40,369 nucleotides of DNA from CAYLRF01 sp964385995 (GCA_964385995.1 CAYLRF010000007.1:1-40369); one strand, 5' to 3'. Counted from the first letter of the stretch, positions 24,346 to 33,902 are shown. Program-made: numbers and translations. Notes: generated by a model from the sequence alone, not told the origin.

Positions 24346-25563
24346 TTACATAAGCGTCTTAATTCTCTTTACGGCTCTTATCGTATTTTCGTGTGTCCCG
24401 AAAGCCGTCAGCCTGAAGAACCCCTCTCCCGCGGCCCCGAAGCCGCTTCCCGGAGTCCCGACGATCATGGCTCTCTTAAGAAGCGTGTCAAAAAATTCCC
24501 AGCTTGTCATATTTTCCGGCACCTTCATCCATACGTAAGGTGAGTTTTCGCCGCCGTAAGCGGTATAACCGGCGCTTTTTAATCCGTCAAGTATGACCTT
24601 TGCGTTTTCCCTGTAATACGCGACCTGCCCCGCTACCTGCGTTTTCCCTTCCTCGGAATATACAGCCTCTCCCGCGCGCTGCACGATATAGGGAGCGCCG
24701 TTATACTTCGTGCCGTGGCGTCTCGCCCACAGTGAGTTAAGGCTTACGCCGTCACATTTTAAGTCCCGGGGCACCACGGTATACCCGAGTCTCAGTCCCG
24801 TGAACCCCGCGTTTTTCGAGAAGCTTCGCATCTCTATGGCGCAGGTTTTCGCGCCTTCACACTCATAAATGCTGTGGGGTACGTCAGGATCGGTTATATA
24901 TGCCTCATAAGCGGCGTCATATATGATAACCGCTCCCTCGCGGTTCGCAAAGTCCACCCACGCCGAAAGCGCTTCTTTCGATATGGCTTCTCCGGTCGGA
25001 TTATTCGGAAAGCAAAGATAAATGATGTCGGCGTGTTTTTGGGGGAAATCGGGGACAAAGCCGTTTTCTTCCGTGCACGGCATGTAAATAATCCTGTCGT
25101 AACCTCCGATATTCTTATCAAATCTGCCGGCGCGGCCCGCCATCACATTCGTGTCCACGTATACGGGATAAACCGGATCGCATACGGCGACGACATTTTC
25201 GTCACCGAATATCTCCTGGATATTGCCGACATCGCACTTCGCTCCGTCGGAAATAAATATCTCATCCGCGCTTATATCGCACCCTCTCGCGCGGTAATCG
25301 TTTTTCGCCGCCGCCTCCCGCAAAAAATCATATCCCATATCCGGCGCGTAACCGTGAAAGCCCTCTTTTGTGCCCATCTCATCAACCGCGTCATGCAGCG
25401 CCTTTATTATCGCGGGCGCGATGGGAAGCGTCACGTCCCCTATGCCGAGACGGATGATGTCCGCGTCCGGATGCGCCTCTTTATACTCCCGCACTTTTCG
25501 CGCTATCGTCGAGAAAAGATAACTTCCCTGAAGCTCGAGGTAATTTTCGTTTATCTTATACAT
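24346..25563 (-). CDS. dapL: LL-diaminopimelate aminotransferase
   Basis: PLP enzyme that converts tetrahydrodipicolinate directly to LL-2,6-diaminopimelate with glutamate as amino donor, bypassing the acylated route to lysine and peptidoglycan. Of 405 residues, it has the DapL start MYKINENYLELQGSYLFSTI, LRLGIGDVT-type IIRLGIGDVTLP, GYDFLREAAAKNDY, the FPNNPTGE motif, and the PLP lysine in SFSKNAGFTGLRLGY. AAGGGG precedes ATG 25563. Its product is the substrate of the DapF half of the fusion protein at 36.7-39.1 kb. Its place at the head of a carA-carB-asnB unit is unusual for a lysine gene, but it consumes glutamate nitrogen. Confidence 0.95.
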   Translation of the reverse strand: MYKINENYLELQGSYLFSTIARKVREYKEAHPDADIIRLGIGDVTLPIAPAIIKALHDAVDEMGTKEGFHGYAPDMGYDFLREAAAKNDYRARGCDISADEIFISDGAKCDVGNIQEIFGDENVVAVCDPVYPVYVDTNVMAGRAGRFDKNIGGYDRIIYMPCTEENGFVPDFPQKHADIIYLCFPNNPTGEAISKEALSAWVDFANREGAVIIYDAAYEAYITDPDVPHSIYECEGAKTCAIEMRSFSKNAGFTGLRLGYTVVPRDLKCDGVSLNSLWARRHGTKYNGAPYIVQRAGEAVYSEEGKTQVAGQVAYYRENAKVILDGLKSAGYTAYGGENSPYVWMKVPENMTSWEFFDTLLKRAMIVGTPGSGFGAAGEGFFRLTAFGTHENTIRAVKRIKTLM

Positions 25564-25624
25564 GATCGTCCCCTTCTTAATGTTTAATATGCCCCACCCA
25601 CCCGGGGCGATTCCCGGGAGGCAA

Positions 25625-25762
25625 CTATGACGCGCGGCGCGGAATCCGTCTTCAAAAAGCGTCTTCGCGGGATGACGGACGAATCGGCAAATATCTCGCG
25701 TGGCGCCGGATCCGTCTTCAGAAACCGCCTCCTCGGGATGACGGACGAATCGGCAAATATGA
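25625..25762. repeat. Two 66-bp tandem repeats between dapL and the ANTAR gene
   Basis: GGGATGACGGACGAATCGGC occurs at 25669 and again at 25735, a period of exactly 66, with GGCGC-GGA-TCCGTCTTCA conserved before each. On the minus strand each unit reads TCCGTCATCCCG...GAAGACGGA, so TCCGTC and GACGGA can pair. The layout resembles the common dispersed intergenic GTCATCC...GAAGGATC family. The plus-strand frame across it (repeated GMTDESAN) is not a gene. The rest of the 207-base gap shows only a GC-rich CCCGGG palindrome near 25600-25618. Confidence 0.8.
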
Positions 25763-25770
25763 CGCTTCGT

Positions 25771-26319
25771 TCACGTCTCGCAGATCATAAGCAGTATCAT
25801 CTGCGCCGTCTCCACCATGTTCGTGCCGGAGTCCATGCTGCTTTTCTGGATGTAGCGAAAAGCCTCGCTCTCCGACATGTTATTGCGCTCCATAAGAACC
25901 ATTTTCGCGTTGTTGATATAGTTTTGCTCCTGCCATGTCCTGCTTTTCGGTATGCCGGGCGTGCGCTTCCTTCTGCGGCGCTGCTGAGAAAGCATCATCT
26001 CGACCGTTCCCACAAGGTCCGCCGCCCTAAGCGGAAACGTGAGCGTCATCACATCCCGGGGACACATACCCGCGTCCGACTCCGGCACGAGAAGCAGCAC
26101 GTCAAAGCCTGCCGGAAGATAATCCATAAGCTCCGTGCAGTGCATGTCTTTAAGACGCTCGGAGCATATGACAAGGCCGCCCTCAAGCTCGTGAGCCTTA
26201 GACAGCACCGTGGAGCCCGCCGTGCATATGAGAGCGGTCTCTGTCCCGTAGCGCCTTAAGATATCGGCTATGTGCTTCGAATCGGCTATCTTAGGCAGAG
26301 CGATTATAATGCTGCCCAT
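25771..26319 (-). CDS. ANTAR-domain regulator next to glnA
   Basis: Predicted RNA-binding antiterminator. The last 55 or so residues form an ANTAR domain: RTWQEQNYINNAKMVLMERN, then MSESEAFRYIQKSSMD and VETAQMILL. The first 115 residues resemble a response-regulator receiver domain, but the place expected for the phosphorylated Asp reads LVICSERL, so it is probably a non-phosphorylated sensor form. The gene starts 13 bases after glnA with AAAGGGTGG as ribosome site, so the two are co-transcribed. In other clostridia ANTAR proteins next to glnA are linked to nitrogen control; here the neighbours are all glutamine-related. I could not find the expected paired hexaloop hairpins (A at 1, G at 4) upstream of its neighbours. 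182 residues. Confidence 0.85.
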   Translation of the reverse strand: MGSIIIALPKIADSKHIADILRRYGTETALICTAGSTVLSKAHELEGGLVICSERLKDMHCTELMDYLPAGFDVLLLVPESDAGMCPRDVMTLTFPLRAADLVGTVEMMLSQQRRRRKRTPGIPKSRTWQEQNYINNAKMVLMERNNMSESEAFRYIQKSSMDSGTNMVETAQMILLMICET

Positions 26320-26332
26320 GAGTCGCCACCCT

Positions 26333-27703
26333 TTACACCCGGTTCAGATACCGATTTATCTCCCAGTCGGAGACCTGCCCCATATAGTCGTTCCACTCTC
26401 TCATCTTCACATCCGAGTAGGCGTCCACGAATTTATCGCCCAGTGTTTTTCTCATAAACGGATCGCCCTTCATGAAGCCGACCGCCTCCGTAAGCGTGCC
26501 GGGGAAACTTCCCATGCTCTCTCCCGCCGGCCCGGGATCAAGGTGACGCGTAAGGCCGTCCATGCCGGCGGCTATGCACACCGCCAAAGCGAGGTAAGGA
26601 TTCGCCGACGGATCGGGAAATCTAAGCTCCACCTTAGTATCCTCGCCCAGTATCTTACGAACCTTAAGCGCCGCTCTCTCGTGGCTTTTCTCCCACGTTA
26701 TCCTGTTCGGCGCCTCAAAACCCGAAACTATCCGCTTATAGGAATTCACAAGCGGATTTGTCACGGCGCACATCGCTTTTACGTGCGACATGACGCCTCC
26801 CATGAAATATTTCGTCTCCTTCGTTATGCCGTCATTTGCCTGCCCGTCGCCGTCCGCCTTAAATCTTACGTCTCCCGGGTCTGTCCCTTCAAAGTTCGTT
26901 TCATGACCGGATCTTGCGGCATCGTCTCCTTCGGAATTAAAAATATTTCTCCCATCCTTATATACGGAGATGTTAAGGTGCATACCGGAGCCCGCCTCGC
27001 CCTGCCTCGGCTTTGGCATAAACGTGGCGTGAAGGCCGAATTTACGCGCAATTGACTTCACGGCGGATTTAAACGTGACCATGGAATCAGCCATGTACAT
27101 GGGCTCCGCCTCGGCGAAATCTATCTCCTGCTGGCCGGGAGCGCACTCATGATGGGAGGATTCCACCTCAAAACCCATCTCCTCAAGCGCGAAAACCATC
27201 TCCCTGCGGGCATTTTCCCCGAGATCCAAGGGTCCTACGTCCATATATCCCGCCCGCTCATGCGTCACCGCCGTGGGCACGCCGTTGTCATCAATATGAA
27301 AAAGGAAAAACTCACATTCTGGATCCACGCGGAAGGTATATCCCGCCTCGGCGGCCGATGAGACGACCCTTTGAAGGATGGCTCTGGGACTCATCCCGTA
27401 AATATTGCCGTTCGCGTCATAGATATCGCAGATAAGACGGGCCACTTTGCCGTTTTGCGGCCGCCACGGAAGTATGACGAAAGAATCAAAATCAGGCTTC
27501 AGGTAAAAGTCATCCTCCGTCTCCCCGTACTCCCCGAAGGCCAGCTGCCCGCTGATCGGAAATCTTCGTTCGGAAAGTCTCTTAAGCTTAGACGGCGTCA
27601 CGGCGACATTTTTTAGGTTGCCGATCATATCGGTAAACTGAAGCCGCACAAACTCGACGCCTTCGTTTTCGATCCGCTCCAAAATCTCTGTTTTCGTTCC
27701 CAT
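26333..27703 (-). CDS. glnA: Glutamine synthetase type I
   Basis: Makes glutamine from glutamate, ammonia and ATP, supplying the amide nitrogen used by most enzymes in this window. The 456-residue chain has the N-terminal EFVRLQFTDMIGNLKNVAV of the short GSI-alpha class, the active-site segments DPECEFFLF, CAPGQQEIDF, GMHLNIS, the ATP/glutamate segment KRIVSGFEAPNRITW, and RFPDPSANPYLALA. The adenylylation-site Tyr loop of the GSI-beta type is absent, so control is expected by feedback and by protein partners, not adenylylation. It lies 120 bases after gltD; that gap has a GCGCGG/CCGCGC hairpin at about 27806-27823 but no U-run. Confidence 0.96.
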   Translation of the reverse strand: MGTKTEILERIENEGVEFVRLQFTDMIGNLKNVAVTPSKLKRLSERRFPISGQLAFGEYGETEDDFYLKPDFDSFVILPWRPQNGKVARLICDIYDANGNIYGMSPRAILQRVVSSAAEAGYTFRVDPECEFFLFHIDDNGVPTAVTHERAGYMDVGPLDLGENARREMVFALEEMGFEVESSHHECAPGQQEIDFAEAEPMYMADSMVTFKSAVKSIARKFGLHATFMPKPRQGEAGSGMHLNISVYKDGRNIFNSEGDDAARSGHETNFEGTDPGDVRFKADGDGQANDGITKETKYFMGGVMSHVKAMCAVTNPLVNSYKRIVSGFEAPNRITWEKSHERAALKVRKILGEDTKVELRFPDPSANPYLALAVCIAAGMDGLTRHLDPGPAGESMGSFPGTLTEAVGFMKGDPFMRKTLGDKFVDAYSDVKMREWNDYMGQVSDWEINRYLNRV

Positions 27704-27823
27704 GGATTTTTACCCCGTAACCGTCCGAAAAATTCACTCAACGCCGCGGCCTTTCGCGTTATGCCGCGTCCGCTCACGCGATTTAACCGTGTGGTATCGC
27801 CCTTTGCGCGGATTGACCCGCGC

Positions 27824-29308
27824 CTAGAGATTCGTATACCCCATCATGGAAGCGTCTGCCTCCCGGGCCGCCTTCCTGCCCTCGGCTATGGCCCATACCA
27901 CGAGCGACTGCCCCCTTCGCATGTCCCCTGCGGCAAATACCCTGTCGACATCAGTGGCAAAAGACCCCTCGGGCGTATCGACATTTGACCTTCCCGTAAG
28001 CTTCACGCCGAACGCGTCCGCCACGTATTTCTCACATCCCGTAAATCCCGCGGCTATGAGCACGAGCTCGGCGCCGATCTCCCTCTCGGATCCTTTAACA
28101 GGCGTCATTATCATGCGTCCCGTCCCGGGATCGGCCTTTGGACTCAGATCCACGATCTTAAGACCTTTTAACTTGCCCGCGTCATCCTTTAAAAACTCTG
28201 TCACCGTCGTCTGATATAGGCGCGGATCGTCGCCAAAGAGCGCGGCGGCCTCCTCCTGTCCGTAGTCTGTCTTTAAGACTTTCGGCCACTCAGGCCACGG
28301 GTTTTTCGCGGTGCGCTTCTTCGGGGGCTCTGGCATCATCTCAAGCTGGGTAACGTGCGCGGCCCCCAGCCTTATCACCGTGCCCACGCAGTCGTTTCCC
28401 GTATCTCCGCCTCCTATCACTACCACGCGCTTACCCTTCGCGAGTTCGTAGGGCACGTCCTTAAAATCGCTGTCAAGGAGCCTTTTTGTCACCGTGCCCA
28501 AAAAATCCACGGCGAAATAAATCCCCTTCGCGTCCCTTCCGGGCGCCGTTATGTCTCTCGCCTGAGAAGCGCCGCATGAGAGGATTACCCTGTCGTATTC
28601 ATCCAAAAGAGCGGCCGCGTCGATGTCCCTGCCGACATTTACGCCGCACTTAAATAAGATCCCCGACTCCTCCATGAGCCTGATTCTTCGATCTATCACG
28701 GTTTTCTCGAGCTTCATGTTCGGTATGCCGTAACGAAGCAGACCTCCCGGCCTGTCATTTCTCTCATATACGGTGACATCATGTCCCCTGAAGCGCAGCT
28801 GCCACGCGGCGGAAAGTCCCGCGGGGCCGCTTCCCACGATCGCGACCTTCTTGCCGCTTTTTACCTTCGGCGAAACGGGCTTTACGAGACCGTTCGCGAA
28901 CGCGTACTCGATGACAGCCTTCTCGTTTTCCTTCGTGGACACGGGCGCGCCGTGAAGTCCGCAGGTGCAGGCCGCCTCGCATAGGGCCGGACACACCCTG
29001 CATGTAAACTCCGGGAACGTATGCGTCTTTGCGAGACGCTGATAGGCCTCTTTCCATCTTCCCCTGTATACGAGATCGTTTATCTCGGGCACGAGATTGT
29101 TTAAGGGACAGCCCGAGGCCATGCCGGAAATCATCACTCCCGCCTGGCAAAACGGCACTCCGCAGTCCATGCACCTGGCTCCCTGCAGCCGCTGCTCATC
29201 GGGCGAAAGGCGTCCGTGAAATTCGTCGAAGTTTTTAACCCTGTCCTCGGGCGCGGCCTCGAAACCTGTTTTCCTTTCATATTCCAAAAAGCCGGTTGCC
29301 TTTCCCAT
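27824..29308 (-). CDS. gltD: Glutamate synthase small subunit
   Basis: FAD- and Fe-S-containing subunit that takes electrons from NADPH and passes them to GltB. The N-terminus carries the Cys clusters MDCGVPFC, GCPLNNLVPEIN and CRVCPALCEAAC. Two dinucleotide-binding motifs follow: VAIVGSGPAGLSAAWQLR (FAD) and VVVIGGGDTGNDCVGT (NADPH), and the C-terminal FAD segment VFAAGDMRRGQSLVVWAI. At 494 residues it is of standard length. AGAGAGG precedes ATG 29308. About 110 bases separate it from gltB, a gap that contains a small hairpin followed by U residues. Confidence 0.96.
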   Translation of the reverse strand: MGKATGFLEYERKTGFEAAPEDRVKNFDEFHGRLSPDEQRLQGARCMDCGVPFCQAGVMISGMASGCPLNNLVPEINDLVYRGRWKEAYQRLAKTHTFPEFTCRVCPALCEAACTCGLHGAPVSTKENEKAVIEYAFANGLVKPVSPKVKSGKKVAIVGSGPAGLSAAWQLRFRGHDVTVYERNDRPGGLLRYGIPNMKLEKTVIDRRIRLMEESGILFKCGVNVGRDIDAAALLDEYDRVILSCGASQARDITAPGRDAKGIYFAVDFLGTVTKRLLDSDFKDVPYELAKGKRVVVIGGGDTGNDCVGTVIRLGAAHVTQLEMMPEPPKKRTAKNPWPEWPKVLKTDYGQEEAAALFGDDPRLYQTTVTEFLKDDAGKLKGLKIVDLSPKADPGTGRMIMTPVKGSEREIGAELVLIAAGFTGCEKYVADAFGVKLTGRSNVDTPEGSFATDVDRVFAAGDMRRGQSLVVWAIAEGRKAAREADASMMGYTNL

Positions 29309-29362
29309 CTGAAATATCCTCTCTTTAAGCGCTCATTTTCATGTCGCACGGACTACCGACTG

Positions 29363-29384
29363 AAAAATCCGAACTTTTTCGGAT
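29363..29384 (-). terminator. Weak intrinsic terminator or attenuator between gltB and gltD
   Basis: On the minus strand ATCCGAA (29378-29384) pairs with TTCGGAT (29367-29373) around AAAG, followed by UUUU (29363-29366). The stem is short and the U-run brief, so partial read-through to gltD is likely. It could set the gltB:gltD ratio or be a control point. Confidence 0.5.
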
Positions 29385-29420
29385 CTTAGAGGCGGCTACC
29401 CATCCCCGTTTTTTTAAAAT

Positions 29421-32400
29421 TCACTCGGAAAGGGCGATCTTTACGTCTTTTGTCCTCATCCTCTCCGTCACCTTCTTATACTCTTCGGGGATTATCTTTT
29501 TAAACTTCGGGAGATATCCTTCGAAATCATCGAGTATCGCCTGCGCTTTCGCGGAGTGCGTGTACCTGACGTGATTTTTAAGGATCGTCATCAGCTCCTG
29601 CCTGTCGGCGTCGTCCTCTATCTTTTCCATAAGCACCATCTCTTTGTTGAGATTGCGGTAGAGACGGTTCTTCTCATCGAGCACGTAGGCTATGCCCCCG
29701 CTCATGCCGGCGGCGAAATTCTTGCCGGTGGGACCTAAGATCACCGCACGGCCGCCCGTCATGTATTCGCAGCCGTGTTCTCCCACGCCTTCCACCACGG
29801 CGACGGCCCCGGAATTTCTGACGCAGAAGCGCTCGCCCGATCTTCCGGCGATGTAAACCTCCCCGGAAGTGGCCCCGTAAAGCGCGACATTTCCGATGAT
29901 GACATTGTCCTCGGCCTTATATGCCGCTCCTTCCGGCGCGAATACGGCTATCTTCCCGCCCGAAAGACCTTTGCCCAGATAGTCGTTGCTGTCACCGCAA
30001 AGGCTTAAAGTCAGACCCTTCGGGATAAAGGCGCCGAAGCTTTCGCCTCCAGCTCCCTCGCAGGAGACGGATATCGTGTCGTCAGCCAAACCCTCGGGGT
30101 GTTTTCTTGTGATCTCGGCTCCCAACAGCGTGCCGAAAGTCCGATCTTTATTCGTGAGGCTTACTTTCGCTTTCTTCTTCGTTCCTTTCGCGATGGCCTC
30201 GCGCATCCCTTTTTCCTTTAGAAGCACCGCTTCGTCCTTTGTCTTTTCAAGCTCGAAATCGAACACGCGGTCGGGATTAAAGACTCGGCGCTTTGCGCTC
30301 ATCCCTGAATTTAAGATCCGGCTAAGGTCGATCTTCGCTTCTCTCTCGGTGAGATTGTCGCGCTTTTTAAGAAGATCCGTGCGTCCTACCATCTCGTCCA
30401 CCGTGCGCACGCCTAGCTTTGCCATATATTCGCGCAGCTGCCGCGCGATAAAGAGCATGAAATTTTCCACGTATTCGGGTTTCCCGCTGAAGCGGGCCCG
30501 AAGAGTCGGGTTCTGCGTGGCTATGCCCATGGGGCAGGTGTCGAGGTTACATACGCGCATCATGACGCACCCCAATGTCACGAGAGGCGCCGTGGCGAAT
30601 CCGAATTCCTCCGCCCCCAGAAGAGCGGCTATGGCCACATCCCTTCCCGTCATGAGTTTTCCGTCCGTCTCTATGACGACCCTGTCGCGCAGACCGTTTT
30701 CTATGAGAGTCTGATTCGTCTCCGCCAGCCCCAGCTCCCACGGAAGACCCGTATTGTGGATGGAGCTTATCGGCGCAGCGCCTGTCCCCCCGTCATATCC
30801 CGATATCAGTATGACCTGCGCTCCCGCTTTCGCGACGCCTGAGGCTACCGTGCCCACACCGGCCTCGGATACCAGCTTCACGGAAATACGGGCGTTTTTA
30901 TTCGCGTTTTTAAGATCGTATATGAGCTGAGCCAAGTCTTCTATCGAATAAATATCGTGATGAGGCGGCGGTGAGATAAGGCTCACGCCCGGAGTGGAAT
31001 GTCTGGTCTTCGCGATCCACGGATAGACTTTTTTACCCGGCAGATGTCCTCCTTCGCCGGGCTTTGCTCCCTGCGCCATCTTTATTTGTATCTCTTTCGC
31101 GCTCACCAGATACCTGCTCGTCACGCCGAAGCGTCCGCTCGCCACCTGCTTTATGGCGGAGTTTACGTCATGGTCGGTTCCCGCGGACTTAAGTCTCTCG
31201 TCGCTTTCGCCGCCCTCGCCGCTGTTTGATTTGCCGTGAATGTGATTCATCGCCGTGGCGAGAGCCTCGTGCGCCTCCTCGGATATGGAGCCGTAGCTCA
31301 TCGCGCCCGTCTTAAAGCGTTTTACTATTGACTCTACCGGCTCTACCTCGCTTATATCCACTCCTTTTTCGGGATAATTAAAATCCATCAGGCTGCGAAG
31401 ATATCCGGTGCGCTCCGCGTCCGCGAGTTTCGCGTACTCCGTGAATTTGCCGTAATCGCCTTCCCTCGTCGACTGCTGCAGAAGATGAATGGTCCTCGGA
31501 TTATACCTGTGATACTCACCCTGACTTCTCATCTTATGGCGGCCCATGGAGCTAAGCGACAGGTCTGAGGAAAGTCCCAGCGGATCAAACGCCGCGGAGT
31601 GCTGAGCGTCGGTCTGCCTGCCGATATCTTCCAGCGATATGCCGCCCACGCGGCTTACCGTACCCGTGAAATACTCGTTTATGACATCCTCGTCTATCCC
31701 TATCGCCTCGAATATCTTGCTTCCCTGATAGGACTGTATGGTGGAAATGCCCATCTTCGAGGCTATCTTTACTATCCCCTTAAGTATGGCCCTGTCATAA
31801 TCCTCGACAGCGGCGTAATAATCCTTTTCAAGCAGACCGTCGTCGATCAGCTCGGCTATGGTAGCGTGCGCGAGATAGGGATTGACCGCGCTCGCCCCGT
31901 ACCCTAAAAGCGTGGCGAAATGGTGTACCTGCCTCGGCTCTGCCGACTCCAATATGAGAGACATGGCGGTGCATTTTTTCGTCTGAACCAGATGTTTGTG
32001 AACCGCCGCCACGGCGAGAAGCGACGGCAGGGCGGCGTGATTTTCATCTATCCCTCTGTCGGAGAGCACAAGGATATTCGCCCCTTTCCCGTAGGCTTTA
32101 TCCACTTCTATGAAGAGATGATCGATTACCCTGTCTATGGGAGTGCTCTTATAAAACGTGATCGGCACCTTCTCGACTTTAAAGCCCGGCTTGTTCATGG
32201 CCAGTATCTTCATCATGTCCAGATCGGAAAGGATGGGATTTTCTATTTTTAATACCTGACAGTTATTCTCCCGCTCCTCAAGAAGATTGCCGTTCTTGCC
32301 CACGTATACGGTGGTGGATGTCACGATCTTCTCGCGCTCCGCGTCGATCGGCGGGTTCGTCACCTGCGCGAAAAGCTGTTTGAAATAGTAAAAGAGCGGC

Positions 32401-33902
32401 TGATACTGCCCGGACAGGGCCGCGATGGGGGTGTCTATACCCATGGAGCCTATCTGCTCGCTTCCGTTTAGGGCCATCCCGCAAATGTCGCCGCGATACT
32501 CCTCGTAATTATAACCGAAAGTCCTTTGCAGCTTTTGGCGGTATGTACCGGTCACAGCGGGAACTTTCGTGTTCGGGATCTTAAGGTCGCGAAGTGACAC
32601 GAGATTGCTGTCCAGCCATTCCCCGTAGGGCTCTTTCATGGCGTAGCGCTCCTTAAGTTCCTCATCGTAAATGACCCTGTGAAGCCTCGTGTCCGCGAGG
32701 AGCATTTTCCCGGGATGGAGCCTTTCTTTTTTCAGTATATGAGCCTCGTCAAGGTTTAAGACTCCTACTTCGGAGGAAAGTATGAGCCTTCCGTCGTCCA
32801 TGATGTAATATCTGGAGGGCCGAAGGCCGTTGCGATCGAGGATGGCTCCCATCACGTCGCCGTCGGAGAAAAGTATGGACGCCGGCCCGTCCCAGGGCTC
32901 CATCATGGTAGCGTAATATTGGAAAAAGTCGCGCCCTTCCTGCGATATGGTGTCATTGTGAGTCCACGGCTCGGGTATCATGATCATCGCGGCGAGCGGA
33001 AGCTCCATGCCGCTCATCATGAGAAACTCAAGGGTGTTGTCCAGCATGGCCGAGTCGGAACCCTTGTTATTGACAACGGGCAGCACCTTCGTCATGTCGT
33101 CGGGCGAAATGTCGGGCGAGAGCATGGTCTCTTCTCTCGCGAGCATCTTGTCGGCGTTTCCTTTTATGGTATTTATCTCTCCGTTGTGGACGATGAGGCG
33201 GTAAGGATGAGCCCGTTCCCAGCTGGGATTGGTGTTGGTTGAGAAACGGGAATGAACCATGGCGACGGCCGAACGGTAGTCCTCGTCCTGAAGATCGGTA
33301 AAGAACGTGCGAAGCTGACCTACGAGGAACATACCCTTATAGACGATGGTGCGGCTTGAGAGACTTACGACATAGGTGTTGTCGTTGCTCTGCTCGAAAA
33401 CGCGCCTCACGACATAAAGCTTTCTGTCAAACTCAAGGCCTTTTTCCACCGACTGCGGTTTTTCGATAAAGCCCTGCGATATAAGCGGCATACAGTCTCG
33501 GGCTCTCTCCCCCAGAACCTCGGGCCGCGTGGGAACATCACGCCATCCGAGAAACTTCATGCCTTCCTTCTCGACTATGATCTCGAACATCTTCCTCGCG
33601 AGGCTCGCCTTCAGCTCATTTCGGGGGAAGAAAAACATGCCGATACCGTATTCTCTTTCGCCGCCTATACGGATACCGCTCTCTTTGCAGACCTTTTGGA
33701 AAAACGTATCCGAAATCTGCGTCAGGATACCCACGCCGTCGCCGGTCTTTCCGTCGGCGTCCTTGCCCGCGCGATGTTCCAGATTCTCCACGATCTTAAG
33801 CGCGTCCGCCACCAGAGCGTGGCTTTGTTCGCCGTTTATGTTGACGATGGCTCCTATACCGCAGCTGTCATGGTCAAACGCCGCGTCATTTAACTGATTC
33901 AA
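29421..33902 (-). CDS. gltB: Glutamate synthase large subunit
   Basis: Transfers the glutamine amide to 2-oxoglutarate to give two glutamates. The 1493-residue protein has the N-terminal class II amidotransferase, with nucleophile Cys14 (FDHDSCGIGAIV) exposed after removal of a short propeptide, the central domain, the FMN-binding synthase domain (APISSIHNTGLPWELGLAE), the 3Fe-4S Cys pattern C-x5-C-x4-C (CVMMRVCNLDTC), and the C-terminal beta-helix domain with repeated GG..V...G. The start is TTG 33902: it overlaps the pyrG stop as TTGA and is preceded by AGGAGG with 6 bases spacing. The non-ATG start and the overlap imply translation coupled to pyrG. Confidence 0.97.
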   Translation of the reverse strand: MNQLNDAAFDHDSCGIGAIVNINGEQSHALVADALKIVENLEHRAGKDADGKTGDGVGILTQISDTFFQKVCKESGIRIGGEREYGIGMFFFPRNELKASLARKMFEIIVEKEGMKFLGWRDVPTRPEVLGERARDCMPLISQGFIEKPQSVEKGLEFDRKLYVVRRVFEQSNDNTYVVSLSSRTIVYKGMFLVGQLRTFFTDLQDEDYRSAVAMVHSRFSTNTNPSWERAHPYRLIVHNGEINTIKGNADKMLAREETMLSPDISPDDMTKVLPVVNNKGSDSAMLDNTLEFLMMSGMELPLAAMIMIPEPWTHNDTISQEGRDFFQYYATMMEPWDGPASILFSDGDVMGAILDRNGLRPSRYYIMDDGRLILSSEVGVLNLDEAHILKKERLHPGKMLLADTRLHRVIYDEELKERYAMKEPYGEWLDSNLVSLRDLKIPNTKVPAVTGTYRQKLQRTFGYNYEEYRGDICGMALNGSEQIGSMGIDTPIAALSGQYQPLFYYFKQLFAQVTNPPIDAEREKIVTSTTVYVGKNGNLLEERENNCQVLKIENPILSDLDMMKILAMNKPGFKVEKVPITFYKSTPIDRVIDHLFIEVDKAYGKGANILVLSDRGIDENHAALPSLLAVAAVHKHLVQTKKCTAMSLILESAEPRQVHHFATLLGYGASAVNPYLAHATIAELIDDGLLEKDYYAAVEDYDRAILKGIVKIASKMGISTIQSYQGSKIFEAIGIDEDVINEYFTGTVSRVGGISLEDIGRQTDAQHSAAFDPLGLSSDLSLSSMGRHKMRSQGEYHRYNPRTIHLLQQSTREGDYGKFTEYAKLADAERTGYLRSLMDFNYPEKGVDISEVEPVESIVKRFKTGAMSYGSISEEAHEALATAMNHIHGKSNSGEGGESDERLKSAGTDHDVNSAIKQVASGRFGVTSRYLVSAKEIQIKMAQGAKPGEGGHLPGKKVYPWIAKTRHSTPGVSLISPPPHHDIYSIEDLAQLIYDLKNANKNARISVKLVSEAGVGTVASGVAKAGAQVILISGYDGGTGAAPISSIHNTGLPWELGLAETNQTLIENGLRDRVVIETDGKLMTGRDVAIAALLGAEEFGFATAPLVTLGCVMMRVCNLDTCPMGIATQNPTLRARFSGKPEYVENFMLFIARQLREYMAKLGVRTVDEMVGRTDLLKKRDNLTEREAKIDLSRILNSGMSAKRRVFNPDRVFDFELEKTKDEAVLLKEKGMREAIAKGTKKKAKVSLTNKDRTFGTLLGAEITRKHPEGLADDTISVSCEGAGGESFGAFIPKGLTLSLCGDSNDYLGKGLSGGKIAVFAPEGAAYKAEDNVIIGNVALYGATSGEVYIAGRSGERFCVRNSGAVAVVEGVGEHGCEYMTGGRAVILGPTGKNFAAGMSGGIAYVLDEKNRLYRNLNKEMVLMEKIEDDADRQELMTILKNHVRYTHSAKAQAILDDFEGYLPKFKKIIPEEYKKVTERMRTKDVKIALSE

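Noticed and set aside
25627..26259. 210-codon plus-strand frame with repeated GMTDESAN
   Set aside because: It is the translation of the two 66-bp repeats followed by the antisense of the ANTAR gene.
27704..27823. ANTAR target hairpin between gltD and glnA
   Set aside because: GCGCGG/CCGCGC encloses a six-base loop, but A1 and G4 occur only on the plus strand (ATTGAC), opposite to transcription; the minus-strand loop is GTCAAT, and no matching second hairpin is present.
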